A stretch of 64,000 nt of DNA from Ophiostoma sp. CBS 140.51 (lineage: Eukaryota; Ascomycota; Sordariomycetes; Ophiostomatales; Ophiostomataceae), in assembly GCA_029298735.1 (NCBI GenBank), contig JANSLP010000035.1, positions 116,038-180,037 on the forward strand. Reading direction: 5' to 3'. Both the position numbers and the translations under genes were made by a program. This document shows positions 44,887 to 56,445 of this stretch, in pieces. The notes under the pieces were generated by a model. The model did no database searches. It was not told the DNA's origin and saw only the letters and a list, made by a program, of their open reading frames with translations. Positions within the stretch are counted from its first letter, which is position 1, and each line of letters starts with the position of its first letter.

Positions 44887-47872
44887 ATGAGTGGACGGCG
44901 ACTCGCTGCCGGCGCCCTCGGGCCGCTGGCACGGCGCGGGTTGGCCCAGAACACTGTCCGCCATTATCACCACCAGCGGATGCCCGTGGGCGGCCTGCAG
45001 CGACTCGATGCTACACCTGTGCGTGCGGCTCGGCGGCGTGTGGGCTTCCCCGTCAACAACTACCACAATGCCGTCATGGTCCGCAATGCGTCGTTTGCAC
45101 GGCTGATTCCGCGGATTGTGATGAAGTTTGCACGGATTCCGGCAACGTTTGGCGGACTGATGATTGGCGCAGCCGCCTGGGTGCAGTACCAGGCGATTCG
45201 TAAGTTATTGCGAGCAGTCTAGAGAATTCTGGAGCACACTGTATGGATTTGATTTGCTAACACACAACAGAGGTCGGAAACTCGGCCTATGACGTATATA
45301 TAAGCACACGAGACACCGTGACCGGAGCAGCATCGACGTTCTGGGACGGCGCCGTGGACATTGCCGGCCAGACGAAGCAGGGCTGGGCCAACACCAAGGA
45401 GCAGATGGGCGTATCCGAGTTCTGGAACAAGATCATGCACATCCACGAAGAGATTGGCAGCGGCGGCAGCGGCAGTTCTGGTGGCAGCGGAAGCTCTGGA
45501 GGCGGAGGCGACAAGGAGCCCAATGGCGGCAAGGGCGCAGCAGCAGCAGCAGCAACGGGCGCGGCTGCCTACGGCTACGGCGAGTCCGGCGACGACAACG
45601 ACGAGGAAAAGAAGCGTGCACAGCGCGGCGAGAACGCTCGCAACGACCAGATGATGGTCTTCACCAAGAAAATGATTGAGATTCGCAACATCCTGTCCAA
45701 AGTCGGCCAGTCCAGCACGCTGACGCTGCCTTCCATCGTCGTCATCGGCTCGCAGTCATCCGGCAAGAGCTCAGTCCTCGAGGCCATTGTCGGCCACGAA
45801 TTCCTACCCAAGGGCTCCAACATGGTCACCCGGCGGCCCATTGAGCTGACGCTCATTAACACGCCCGACTCCAAGGCCGAGTACGGCGAGTTCCCCGATC
45901 TTGGCCTGCGCAAGATTAGCGACTTCACCTCCATCCAGCGCACGCTGACCGAGCTGAACCTGGCCGTGCCCGACTCCGAGTGCGTCTCAGACGACCCGAT
46001 CCACCTCACTATCTACTCGCCCAACGTGCCCGACCTGTCACTCATCGATCTGCCGGGCTACATCCAGGTCGTCGGCCACAACCAGCCGCTCGAGCTCAAG
46101 CAGAAGATCTCGGAGCTGTGCGACAAGTACATCCAGCCGCCCAACGTCATCCTGGCCATCTCGGCGGCCGACGTCGATTTGGCCAACTCAACCGCCCTGC
46201 GCGCCAGTCGCCGTGTCGACCCTCGCGGTGAGCGTACGATTGGTGTCGTGACCAAGATGGACCTGGTCGACGCCACGCGCGGCTCGACTATTCTCCAGGA
46301 CAAGCAGTACCCGCTGCGTCTTGGCTACGTGGGTGTCGTGGCGCGGGCGCCGCAGTCGATTGGTGGTCTGTTCAAGAAGGGCAGCAGTAGCGGCGACGGC
46401 AGCGCGCTCATGAACTTGATTTCCAAGAACGAAGACTCGTACTTCTCGTCGCACCCGCTCGAGTTTGGCCCGTCCGCCGATGTGGCTGTCGGCACCTCTA
46501 CGCTCCGCAAGAAGCTGATGACTGTGCTGGAGCAGACCATGTCGGCCAGTCTGCAGGGCACGACGGATGCGATCCGCCAGGAGCTCGAGGAGGCGACGTA
46601 CGAGTTCAAGGTCCAGTACAACGACCGCCCGCTGTCGGCCGAGTCATACCTGGCCGAGAGCCTCGACGCCTTCAAGCACTCTTTTAAGCAGTTTGCCGAG
46701 GAGTTTGGTCGTCCCCAGATGCTGCAGCTGTTGAAGAGGGAGCTCGACCAGCGCGTGCTGGATCTGCTCGCCCAGCGCTACTGGAACAAGCCTATCACCG
46801 ACCTGTCGGCTGTTGTGCCCGAGCCCGATGCTCTGGCTGACCTGCCTAAGGCCGACCCCGACTCGCTGTACTGGCACCGCCAGCTGGACGCGTCGACGTC
46901 GCAGCTCACTAAGCTCGGCATTGGCCGCCTGGCCACCAATGTGGTTGCCACCAACCTGCAGGCCGGCGTCGACAAGCTGATTGCGCAGTCCAACTTTGTC
47001 AACCACCCCTTTGCGCGCCAGGCCATTGTCGAGGCGGCCTCGAGCATCTTAAATGATCGCTTCTATAGCACCAGCGATCAGGTCGAGAACTGCATCAAGC
47101 CGTACAAGTTTGAGATTGAGCTCGAGCCGCGCGAGTGGGATGCGGGACGCGACCACTCGGCTGGTGTCCTCAAGGACGAGCTGATGGCGTGCCAGGACGC
47201 GCTCAAGAAGCTCGAGAACAGCGTCGGTGGCCGCCGCAAGCTCAACGAGGTCATCAACTTTGTCGATAAGGCCCGCCGCGGCGACGTTATCGTCGAGGGC
47301 GAAGGCCGCAGCGGCGCCGGCGGCTTTAGTGCTGCCCTTCTCCAGAGAGGTAAGTTCAGTCCTCGCTTCGCTCGCACCCCCATATAGACATATGTAATGA
47401 TTGCTAACACACTCCAGGCCGCGAAGCCGTCTTCCTCCGTGACCGCGCCGACATTATCAACATGCGCCTGCTGGCCGCCAAGTCCAAGCAGTGCCGCCAA
47501 ATGGACAACAAGTACTATTGCCCCGAAGTGTTCTTGGACGCCGTCGCCACTAAGCTCGCCGGTACTGCCGTGCTCTTCTTGAATGTCGAGCTGCTGTCCG
47601 AGTTCTACTACAACTTCCCGCGCGAGCTCGACCAACGTCTCGGCCGCCACTTGACCAATGACGAGATTGAGCGTTTTGCCAAGGAGGACCCCAAGATCCG
47701 CCGCCACCTGGAAGTGATTCGGCGCAAGGAGCTGCTGGAGCTGGTGCTCGAGAAGATGGAGAGTCTGCGGCAGCTGGACGGCCGTGAAAAGTCACGGCGC
47801 GGCAGCAACCTGAGCGCCAACAATGGCAATGGCGACAAGGGCAAGTCGGGCAGCCGCTGGGGTCTTTTCTGA
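44887..47872 (+). CDS. MGM1: Mitochondrial dynamin-like GTPase Mgm1/OPA1
   Basis: Three exons, 44887-45199, 45271-47349 and 47418-47872, encode 948 residues. The N-terminus is arginine-rich with few acids, a typical mitochondrial presequence, followed by a hydrophobic segment GGLMIGAAAWVQYQAI near residue 90-105. A G/S-rich linker leads to an alanine-rich stretch AAAAATGAAAYGYGES (about 195-210) that resembles the rhomboid-protease (Pcp1) cleavage region of Mgm1. The GTPase has G1 GSQSSGKSS (264-272), G3 DLPG and G4 TKMD; middle and effector regions follow, and the protein ends with a basic tail. Mgm1 drives inner-membrane fusion and cristae maintenance, with long and short forms made by processing. 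Splice junctions read QVGNSAYDV and LLQRGREAVF. Convergent with the CDF gene. Confidence 0.93.
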
Positions 47873-48507
47873 GGGGCTCGCAGTGACTTTGTCCTCTGTT
47901 TTTTGCCCTGTTAACGAGTTCATGGGAGTTTTCCAGGCGTTTTGTTTTCTCCTTTCCCCTCTCCCACGCTTTTTAATGCCTCTTTATCTTTTTGTGATTT
48001 CCACATACGATTTTGTTTCGTCCTTACTTATGTACCTGCTTTGGCTTTGGTCCTCGGATTTTCTCACTCTTTTAGACGAGTCATGCCCTTTTCTCTTCAT
48101 CTTCATATTTTCACACACTCCTCTTTTCATCCCTTACCCCTTTTGTACGCGTTTGATGTCATCGGAAAAAAAGGAACACTTATAACAAAACTTCTACACA
48201 TAACACAAAACTCATAACACACACCAAAAGACTACGCAAATACCCTCCTCGAAATGTATGTCAGTTGAATAGATTTCTTTAACCTGAAAATAATGATTGA
48301 ATGAAGTTGATAAATGTGCATCAATGAATATAAACTTGGGTGCTTAAGTAAATGTAAACGTAAATAAAGTAAAAATGCCGGATATATGTGGCTATGCTAG
48401 AACGGTTATAAAGAGTATATACAAAACATCATAAGTAAATAAAACCCCACAAACATAAACTCCTTATCGACTACGCTTTCTGATTGTGTTGCCTCTACTC
48501 ACACCCC
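47873..48507. other. Convergent intergenic spacer (MGM1 / ZRG17)
   Basis: About 635 bases, T-rich then AT-rich, containing the 3' ends of two converging genes. No additional gene is seen. Confidence 0.6.
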
Positions 48508-50623
48508 TCACCCCTCGACACTCGTCTGTACAGTCACTTCCCAGCGCAGACTGTTGCCCCGGCCGTAGCCTTCACCCAGCCGGTTCTGCACAACACGTGC
48601 AATGCGTGACCGCAGCTGGCGCAGCGTGGCATCGTCACCACTACCTTGGGCGACACGCACGCGCAGGTTGGCCATGCACAGCCCGTAGTGGACCTGCCAG
48701 AACTGGGCGTCTTCGACACGGGCAATCTGGGGCTCCGAGGCAATCTCGTCGAGGACAGAGGCCACCGTGGGCGAGTTCTTTTCGAGGGTGACCGAGGAGG
48801 GTGCCGACGAGGAAGGGAGGGATGAAGTGTGATTGTGGCCTTGTTGCTTCTGCTGGGCCAATGGACTGGAGGATGACGACACGGTCCCCGTCCCCGAGCC
48901 TGATCCCTCTTTGCCCGAGTAGGACATGAGCAGCATCAGTCCCTGTGCCACAGCCAAGCGTGCACCCAGCAGCAGCATGGACACGGCAATGGTGGCACAC
49001 AGCAGCCGGTCGAGCCATGTCTGCACGGCGACAAACATGAGCGGCAGGACGAGCAGGACCAGCGACACGGTCATGGTCAAAAAGTGAAAGGGGTTGGCCA
49101 GCACCGACGACAAGCCCAGGCTCGATAGGAGAGACGCAGCCGACGACAGCCAGCCTAGGAACGAAGCAATGATACCGTTCTTGCCAGCAAAGCGCGGGAC
49201 GGGCGCGACGCCGTGCAGAAGCAGCAAAGCACGGCGGATGCGGGCGTGGTTACCGAGGCCGTAGGCACTGACTAGGGTGCTGGCAAAGGCGGCGAGAGCG
49301 GCAACGTCGACGGTGCCCGGATGGATGTAGCGGCTGTGGTGGTGGCCGTGGTGGCTGCCAATGTCCATGTGGGGGACGGCGACGTGGGGCTGGCCGTTGG
49401 CGGCGGCAGCCGCAGCAGCAGCGTCGGCGGCGGCAGCCACCTCAAAGGCGCGGATGTGGGCGGCGTTGGCGTGGGCACTAGCGGTTGTCGATGCTGTGGC
49501 AGCCTCGAGGCAGTCCTTGAGATCGTGGCTCAACAAATCAAAGCCGCCAAAGACCAAAAAGATGCTCATGGCAAAACCGGCAAGCACTTCGGCACGGCGC
49601 AGACCAAATGGGTGGCGGATGGTGGAGCGGCGCCAAACCTCAAAGTTGCCGAGGACGTCGACGGCGACGCAGACAGCGGCAGAGCCGACATCGAAAAACA
49701 CCAAGTGGGAAAGGGCCGTCAGGGCGAGACTGTCGCCGCCCTCAGCAGCGCACAAAAAGACAAAGACGGCGACGGCAGCGTGGCACATGCACCAGTAGAG
49801 ACGGATGCGCTGGTCGCGGTGCATGCTGGCCCAGGCCTCGCGCAGGGTTGGGACGGGTAGCGAGGCTGGTAGGACGGGTGGTGGACGTGGTGGCGGCTCT
49901 TGGAAGATTTGGTGTTGGGCAGAAACACTGCTGTGTTTGTAACGATGGCCACGACGAAGGCCGATGTTCTGAGATGTTAGTGCGGGAACATATTGTCGGG
50001 GCAGGTGGAGGGTTACTCACCGACTTCACTGGTGATGTGGAAATGTATTGGGTCTGAAAGTTGAAGGGGTTGTCGGCGGCGGGCGCGCCACCAATGTTGA
50101 TGGGCGCCGAGTTCGCCGGCGACGACGAGAGAGGCGCTGTGTCGTCCATGTTGAAGGATGGCGATCCTGGCGTATTGGGCGGGCGCAAGAAGCTGCTGTT
50201 GCTTCCACGGCTGTGGAGGTGGGAGTCGGGGCTCAAGAGGTTCGAGCCGAGGGAGGAGGAGAAGACAGGAGACCGAGGAGACCGAGGAGGACCAGAAAGA
50301 GGAGGAGGGGAAACAAAGTCGAGGACAGGCGACGGGCTGCGTCTCAACAGGGCCGCGTCGTGCGGGTTGAGCGGCTGGTCGTCGGTGTTGTCGACTTCAA
50401 CGTCAACTTCGAAACGAAAGGGGTCGTCGGTGGTGCCGGCAGCAGTAGCGTCGTCGCCGCTGAGATGGCTCAGATCGAGGACACTGTTGCCTTCGCCGTC
50501 AGAAGTTGGCTCGAGGAGGATCGACGGCGGTCGTGGACGACGTCCTTTTGTTGTGGCAGCAGGAGTGACGGCAGGAGGAGACAGGGACACGGAGAAGGAG
50601 GGCGGTTCCGGTTCGGACGCCAT
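48508..50623 (-). CDS. ZRG17: Cation-diffusion-facilitator-like zinc transport protein, Zrg17 type
   Basis: Two exons, 50623-50021 and 49968-48508, phase 0, encode 687 residues starting MASEPEPPSF. The first ~230 residues are disordered, rich in S and P (LRRSPSP, SGPPRSPRSP). A CDF-like membrane domain follows, with IRHPFGLRRAEVLAGFAMSIF being the most recognisable stretch. A His-rich loop DIGSHHGHHHSRYIH separates later helices, and a soluble C-terminal domain ends the protein. In yeast and fission yeast, Zrg17 pairs with Msc2/Cis4 to move zinc into the ER. The TM2 zinc-site motif HxxxD is not intact here (SHLVFFDVGSA has the histidine one residue off), which fits a non-catalytic heteromer partner. 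Assignment to Zrg17 is by resemblance, not alignment. Confidence 0.82.
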
Positions 50624-51756
50624 GTGCCTCTTAGGGAGGGGTGGGAGGTGGGATCGTGGGTTGGATTGATCGAGGGTGAAAGTGGAGGTGGAGGTGAAAG
50701 CGTGAAGCCTTGCAACGTGTAGCCGCGCAGGATCGCGAGGTAAGCTGCCAGTTCTGGCCAAGTCGCTGTTGCTGTTGTTGGTGCTTCCCTGGTGCCATCC
50801 AGGTGCAGGAATACGGGCGTGTTGTGGGTGCGCTGTGGAGAGCGCTTTCCTCTTTTCTCTCTTCTCTTGCCTCTCCTCCAAAACAAAGAGGTCGTCCCTG
50901 CTTCTTTGGGCCTAGCGGATGCGCCTGTTCAGGGGAGGGAAGGAGACTGTGAATTGGCGTCGATAACAGTTGGAGCAGGAGCGATTGGCAGTATGCAGAT
51001 AGGCGGATAAGTAGCCAGTGGTGAGAGCGCTGTATTTTACGGGGAATTCTGGATTGTCGAGAAGTGAGGTTAATTGATAGTTCACGATGCACAGAGTTTT
51101 CGTCTGTTGTCGTTTTTGGTTTCGTTTCGTCCGAACGTTGCCATGCCTCCCATGCGTCTTTCTGGCTAGACCAGGCTTGGGCCTGGGCCTTGCGTGGCTT
51201 TCTCCTGGCTTTTCTCTTTTCGATTTTGAAAGCGGCCAGGCCAATGGCGGCCACTAATTGGCTAGCCTGAGACCTCTTCACAGAAGCCAACGGGCGCATA
51301 CTTTCCACTCTTTCCATTCATTTGCGTGTCGTCATCGCCTGTGAAAAGACCACCTAAAAGTTTCGCGAAGGCCGCCATTCCTACAGCGACCGCGCACACC
51401 CGCATTGGCGCATAAAAATGGCAAGGATTGCTACTAAGCCACCAACAGCTCCGGAGCAAATTAGCAGGAGCCAGCAGGCGTCAGAATAGCAGACCGCAAT
51501 CTCCAATTTCGCAGTGGAAGCAGACCATCCGATCGACGACCACGGAACAAGAGCGACAACCACCGACGACGCGACTTTTTGCACGACATCCATTCGACGA
51601 CAGAGAAGCTCCGCAGTCGACCTCCTTTTATCAACAACCTATTCTGCGATCTCCCACGCTCACGCGTCTTTCGTTCAAACCATGGCGATTTAGAAGACTT
51701 CGCTTCGACGACGACGACGACGACAAAAGCCTGCTGTTGTTGTGGCCTCCATCACG
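50624..51756. promoter_or_regulatory. Divergent intergenic region between ZRG17 and the 51757 gene
   Basis: About 1.1 kb shared by two genes transcribed away from each other. The 51500-51750 stretch, rich in CGAC motifs, is probably leader of the downstream gene. Open frames across it are base-composition artefacts, several starting at non-ATG codons. Confidence 0.45.
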
Positions 51757-53709
51757 ATGGACCCGTCACCGACAAAGGGCCAGCCGCCTTCAGGACAGTC
51801 GCACCGGCGGACGACGAGCGGCTCGAGCATGCTGTCGCGCATGCCCTTTCCGCGTTTGGGGGCGGGCACAAGCTCAGAACACGGGTCGCCGCTGCGCGAC
51901 GACGAATATGAAGACGGCGGCCACGACGACGACCAGTCTCTCCAAGGCCTAGGCTACGGCGCCTCTTCACAACCTCCTCTACACCGTCCCTACCCCGTAT
52001 CGATCCAGAATGGCCAGGACATGTCCTCCCTCGACCAACAGCAGCAACAACAACAACAGACATCTGGAGGCAAGACGCGGCGACGACGAGGCTCGCTGCG
52101 GAAAGTAGCCCTCCTTGGCCGCGGCGGAAGTACACAACCCGAACGGCGGGCACCACCACTAAAGACTGTGCCGTCCAGCGCCGTGTCGGCAGCTGCCGCA
52201 GCTGCTTCATCCTCGACCTCTTCCGCAGTTTCTTCCCCCGGTTCAGGGGCTCCTGACGGCAGCAGTGTCGGTGGAGGTAGTGGCTTTGGAATCGTTGGTG
52301 GGCCTGTCGGAGGCGGCGGCAGTGTTGGCGGTGGAAGCACAAGCGGCAGTAGCGGTCTGGGCATATCAGACATCACACCGCGGCCGTCCATGGAAGGATA
52401 TGCGAGTCGGGCGGCGTCGGCTGCTGTAGCTGCGGCTCTCTTGAGCCCGACACCCAAGTCGGCCAAGCAGACGTCCAAGCTCCTGCCACGGACCTCTATC
52501 GATGGTAACGAGGACCACGGCACCCTTGGCCCGTCGCCTTCTGCAGCGGCCGCGGCTGGTGGCAGCGCTCGGCGACATGACAGAAGACGGAGTAGTAGCA
52601 GCACGATCAACTCGCCGCTGACGAGCCGGCCGCCCAAGGTGCCGCCCACTGTCCCGGCTGGCTCTTACTCGACGACCGACGACGAAGACGCACTACACAT
52701 GGCCACTAAGAGCGGCCCTATGAGCAATGGCGGTGGCGGCGGCAACATCAACAGCAACGGCGGTCTTGTATCTACGAATGGTACAGGAGGGACCGGCGTG
52801 GGTGCTACAGCGGCAGCGGCTGCCGCAGCGGCGGCTACATCACTATTACGGCGGGCGAGCGGTGACAGCGGTGCGAACGGTGATAATGCTGCTGCAACTG
52901 GACGTCTACTCTTCCCTGCAGCCACTTCTTACCAGAGACGACGTGGCGGTAGTGGAGCTGGAGCACAGCTTCTCCAACAACAACAGCCAGGAGGGCAGCA
53001 AACAACGGGACAGCAGCCGGTGCAGGCGCCGCTGCAGAAGTCGTCTCTGCACCAGAGAAAACTGTCCCAGTCGCATCAACAGCAGCAGCAACAACAACAG
53101 TCTCCACCACTATCACATCCCTCACAGCTGCAAGAACAGGCACAGCATCACCAGCATCAACAACACCAACAACACATACAAAACCTGCTGCACCAACCAT
53201 CAACGCTGCACCACCAGCAACAGCTCGTGCAGCAACCACCGCCGCCCAAACAGCGTGCCAAGTCACCTCTAGCCCTGACAGACCTGGCCAACACGCCCCT
53301 CCAACAGCCATCGTCGTCTTCGGCCGCTACGACCGCCGAAGTCGGCGTGGGACCCGGTGTGGGCGTGGGTGTTGGTGTGGGCGTCGTCGGCGTCAATGTG
53401 GCCGTCAATGTCGGTGGCGACCCGGACTGGGACTATGCCGAGACTGCCTGGTGGGGCTGGGTCATGCTGATTGTGACCTGGGTCGTCTTTGTCACGGGCA
53501 TGGGCTCGTGCCTGGGCGTCTGGAGCTGGGCCTGGGATGTGGGCAAGACCCCTTACGCGCCGCCCGAGCTCGAGGACGACCCGACGCTGCCGATTGTGGG
53601 TTACTACCCGGCCCTGTTGATCTTGACGTGCGTTATGGCCTGGGTGTGGGTGGTGGTGGCCTGGATTGGCATGAAGTATTTCCGGCACGCCAAGATCAGT
53701 GGTGATTAG
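51757..53709 (+). CDS. Uncharacterised fungal two-TM membrane protein with long disordered N-terminus
   Basis: Intronless gene for 650 residues; first ATG gives MDPSPTKGQPP (the open frame extends five codons upstream only from a GTG). Residues 1-555 are low complexity: S/G/A runs, several polyglutamine blocks, poly-Ala, and a Gln/His-rich section around 430-500. The last ~95 residues change abruptly: an aromatic-rich segment beginning AWWGWVMLIVTWVVF (about 564-593), an acidic proline loop DVGKTPYAPPELEDDPTLP, and a second hydrophobic segment YYPALLILTCVMAWVWVVVAW (618-640), then KYFRHAKISGD. That tail looks selected and I believe it recurs in other ascomycetes, but I know no function. Topology suggests a hairpin with both ends in the cytosol. 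Confidence 0.75.
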   Translation: MDPSPTKGQPPSGQSHRRTTSGSSMLSRMPFPRLGAGTSSEHGSPLRDDEYEDGGHDDDQSLQGLGYGASSQPPLHRPYPVSIQNGQDMSSLDQQQQQQQQTSGGKTRRRRGSLRKVALLGRGGSTQPERRAPPLKTVPSSAVSAAAAAASSSTSSAVSSPGSGAPDGSSVGGGSGFGIVGGPVGGGGSVGGGSTSGSSGLGISDITPRPSMEGYASRAASAAVAAALLSPTPKSAKQTSKLLPRTSIDGNEDHGTLGPSPSAAAAAGGSARRHDRRRSSSSTINSPLTSRPPKVPPTVPAGSYSTTDDEDALHMATKSGPMSNGGGGGNINSNGGLVSTNGTGGTGVGATAAAAAAAAATSLLRRASGDSGANGDNAAATGRLLFPAATSYQRRRGGSGAGAQLLQQQQPGGQQTTGQQPVQAPLQKSSLHQRKLSQSHQQQQQQQQSPPLSHPSQLQEQAQHHQHQQHQQHIQNLLHQPSTLHHQQQLVQQPPPPKQRAKSPLALTDLANTPLQQPSSSSAATTAEVGVGPGVGVGVGVGVVGVNVAVNVGGDPDWDYAETAWWGWVMLIVTWVVFVTGMGSCLGVWSWAWDVGKTPYAPPELEDDPTLPIVGYYPALLILTCVMAWVWVVVAWIGMKYFRHAKISGD

Positions 53710-54474
53710 GGGAGGTTAGGAGAGGAAAGATTGAAAGGAAGGACGTATATAAGAGTCGATACCTGACAGACGACTGTAGAGGCCGAACAACGGCGTAATC
53801 ATAATTCAGACACGAGTAATGACAAAGATTTAAAGACCTACTGTGTGAAGATTCGATGGGAGGCTGCAGCCTTGTGGAGATTCGTAGTCAGTGAGAGTGC
53901 ATGGAACGGACAAGGAAATTGATCATCCAGGTGTTAAGTTATCCAATTGGCGTCATTCATCAAACTGATTCAGTGCTTTCAAGACGTTCTGACGGTCTCC
54001 AAAAGAACCCCAACTTCTACGAAGTAATATGTAGAACCGCATGTCCTTGGCTCCTGCCGTTGTGTTGCGCGATGGACCTCGGCAGCTCGCAATGGCTAGC
54101 GTCGCGTGGGTTTACAGTGGGAATCCGCCCTGTTTTAACCCCGGCTATCCAATTCCGCCCGCTATTTCTGGGGACACCGGCAGCGGAAACCCCAGAAAGA
54201 GCACTGCTGGGCGTGTTAGTGCTGCTGCGAGCCGCCCCCGCAAAAAGGGAAGCTCCAGCTCGCAAGCCGAAACCACGCAAGGAAGGCAAGGGCGACCGAC
54301 TCGACCGACTTCCTGTTCCCCAGGATCGTTCTTTCTTTCTTTACCTTTTTCACTTTGTATTGTTTTTCTCTTTCCTTCTGCTTCGTCTTTTGTCACTGCC
54401 TCGTTTTCTCTCCCTTTCTCTCCCGACCTACAACCTTTATCCTCACCACCCCAACACATCCACACATCTCACAA
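53710..54474. other. Intergenic spacer upstream of the AMACR-type gene
   Basis: A 765-base gap in which the first part is AT-rich 3' UTR of the preceding gene and the last ~150 bases are strongly CT-rich, a likely promoter or leader of the next gene. No coding content was recognised. Confidence 0.55.
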
Positions 54475-55790
54475 ATGGCCGCTCCTTTGACCGGCGTCAA
54501 GGTGCTCGAGTTTGCCGGCCTGGCACCTGGTATGTCAACTCTTCGTGAATTATCTCACATATTTTTTGACATCTACTGACCTCGCACTCTGTAGGCCCCT
54601 TTGCTGGTGTCTTCTTTGCCGATGCTGGCGCAGAAGTCCTCCGGATCGACCGCCCCGTCAAGGGCCAATCCCACACCCCCAACAGCAAGATCCCCGACGT
54701 CACCGAGGACCTCCTCGCTCGCCATAAGTCGTCCATTGCCGTCGACCTCAAGAACAAGGCTGGTGTCGCCCTCGTGAAAGAGCTCGCCACCAAGGCCGAT
54801 GTCATTATCGACCCCTTCCGCCCCGGTGTCCTCGAGCGTTTGGGTCTCGGCCCGGATGTCCTGCAGGCCGTCAACCCGCGCATCATCTATGCCCGCCTCT
54901 CGGGTTTCCGCCGTGACGGCAAGTATAAGGACATGGCCGGCCACGATATTAACTACCTGGCCATCTCTGGTGTGCTCTCGGTCCTCGGCCGCAGCGGTGA
55001 GAAGCCCACGCCGCCCTGGAACATTCTGGCCGATTTCGCCGGCGGTGGCCTGATGCTGGCTGTTGGTGTCCTGTTGGCCCTGGCCGCACGCCAGCAGACC
55101 GGCAAGGGCCAGGTCGTCGAGGCCAACATGGTGGACGGTGCCTCGTACCTGGCGTCGTTCCCCCGTTTCGCCCTCAAGACACCGCTGGGCGAGCACGCGC
55201 GCGGCCAGAACCTGCTGGACACGGGCTGCCCATACTACGACACGTACGAGACGAGCGATGGCGGCTTCATGGCCATTGGCCCCATTGAGCCGCAGTTCTT
55301 CAAGATTCTGGTGGACAAGTTGGGTCTGGGCGACCAGGGCTGGGAGACGCGCCGCCACGACCGCACACAGTGGCCGGCGCTGCGGACGGCGCTGACAAAC
55401 GCCTTCCGGAGCCGGACGCGCGCGCAGTGGGAGGCCGTGTTTGACGGCACTGATGCCTGCTGCACGCCCGTCCTGGGGTTCCCCGAAATTGAGGCGGGTC
55501 GTGCCACGGGTGCGCGCGAGGGTGACCTGCGCCCCGCTGTGGCCCTGCGGTCCACGCCGCTGCTTGCGGTGACGGACGCTGCCAAGGCGGCGGGCGTCTC
55601 GGAGGAGGTGCGCAACCGTCGCGGCCAGGGTAACGGTGTGACCGGCGAGGGTTATGTTGGCCAGGCGATCAGCCCCGGTCAGGGCGGCGAGGATGTGCTG
55701 AAGCGGTGGCGCGGGTGGAACAAGGGCAGCGAGTACGACGTGACCAACGGCGGCCTTGTGCTCAAGGGTGCCGAGAAGGCGCGGTTATAA
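54475..55790 (+). CDS. Alpha-methylacyl-CoA racemase / CoA-transferase family III (CaiB-BaiF)
   Basis: Two exons, 54475-54529 and 54595-55790, joined in phase 1 to read GLAPGPFAGVFFADAGAEV, encode 416 residues. The first exon holds MAAPLTGVKVLEFAGLAP. CoA-transferase family III motifs are clear. The three catalytic residues of racemases of this group can be placed by spacing: His135 (MAGHDINYL), Asp165 (LADFAGGG) and Glu250 (GPIEPQFF), with intervals matching those known for the Mycobacterium enzyme MCR. The enzyme would interconvert R and S 2-methylacyl-CoA esters, allowing peroxisomal or mitochondrial beta-oxidation of branched chains. The C-terminus ends AEKARL, which is not a strict PTS1. 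Some family members are formyl-CoA-type transferases, but the intact triad favours racemase. Confidence 0.88.
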
Positions 55791-56445
55791 GCGGCGACTA
55801 AGGTGTGGAATAAAAATGATGGAGAGCGTTTTGGATATTTAGAGCACATACTGTAACATACATGCTATATATATTACTGTTGGTATATTTGAATTGCCTA
55901 CGCTTACGCACATTGCTTACGTGAATGTAACCAGACTCTGGGTCAAAGGGATAGATGGTATCGAGTTCGATTAAATGTGTAGAAACAAAACGTTATCTGA
56001 TCTAATTGGGTAAAGGATGGAGGAAGTGAGAATGTGAAATGGAAGAGATAAAAGGCAATGGTGGGAGGTGGAGAGTATGTGGTATGTATGTGACAATCGG
56101 ATGTGAGAAAGAGGAGACTTGGTGGAGGAGGCAGAGAGGGAGCGCAGAGAAGCAGAGCATAACAGAAACGACGCAAAACCAGGAGAAGAAAAGCCCAGAA
56201 AATCCCAGACAAAGTAGATATCCCCCAGCAAGCAAACAAACAGAAAACCATGAATGCAAAAAAGGACGCGCAAAAAGACAAAAGAAGACAAGAAAAGAGA
56301 AAGAAATGTGGCAACGAGAAGGGGAAAAGGGTTAACAAAGTCGTCCATTCGTGTCCGTCGCTGTCTATCCGTCTCGTTTGTACTCGACTGCCTGCTATCC
56401 TGTCCTCTTCTTTTCTTGTGTCTCGTAAGTGCCTGTGCCTTCCAT
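55791..56445. other. Convergent intergenic spacer (AMACR / VPS1)
   Basis: About 655 bases between two stop codons on opposing strands. The 56130-56340 section is AG-rich on plus, so CT-rich at the 3' end of the VPS1 transcript. No gene was recognised. Confidence 0.55.

Noticed and set aside
54588..55358. Minus-strand frame opposite the racemase gene
   Set aside because: It is an antisense shadow; the sense strand has a complete catalytic triad with correct spacing.
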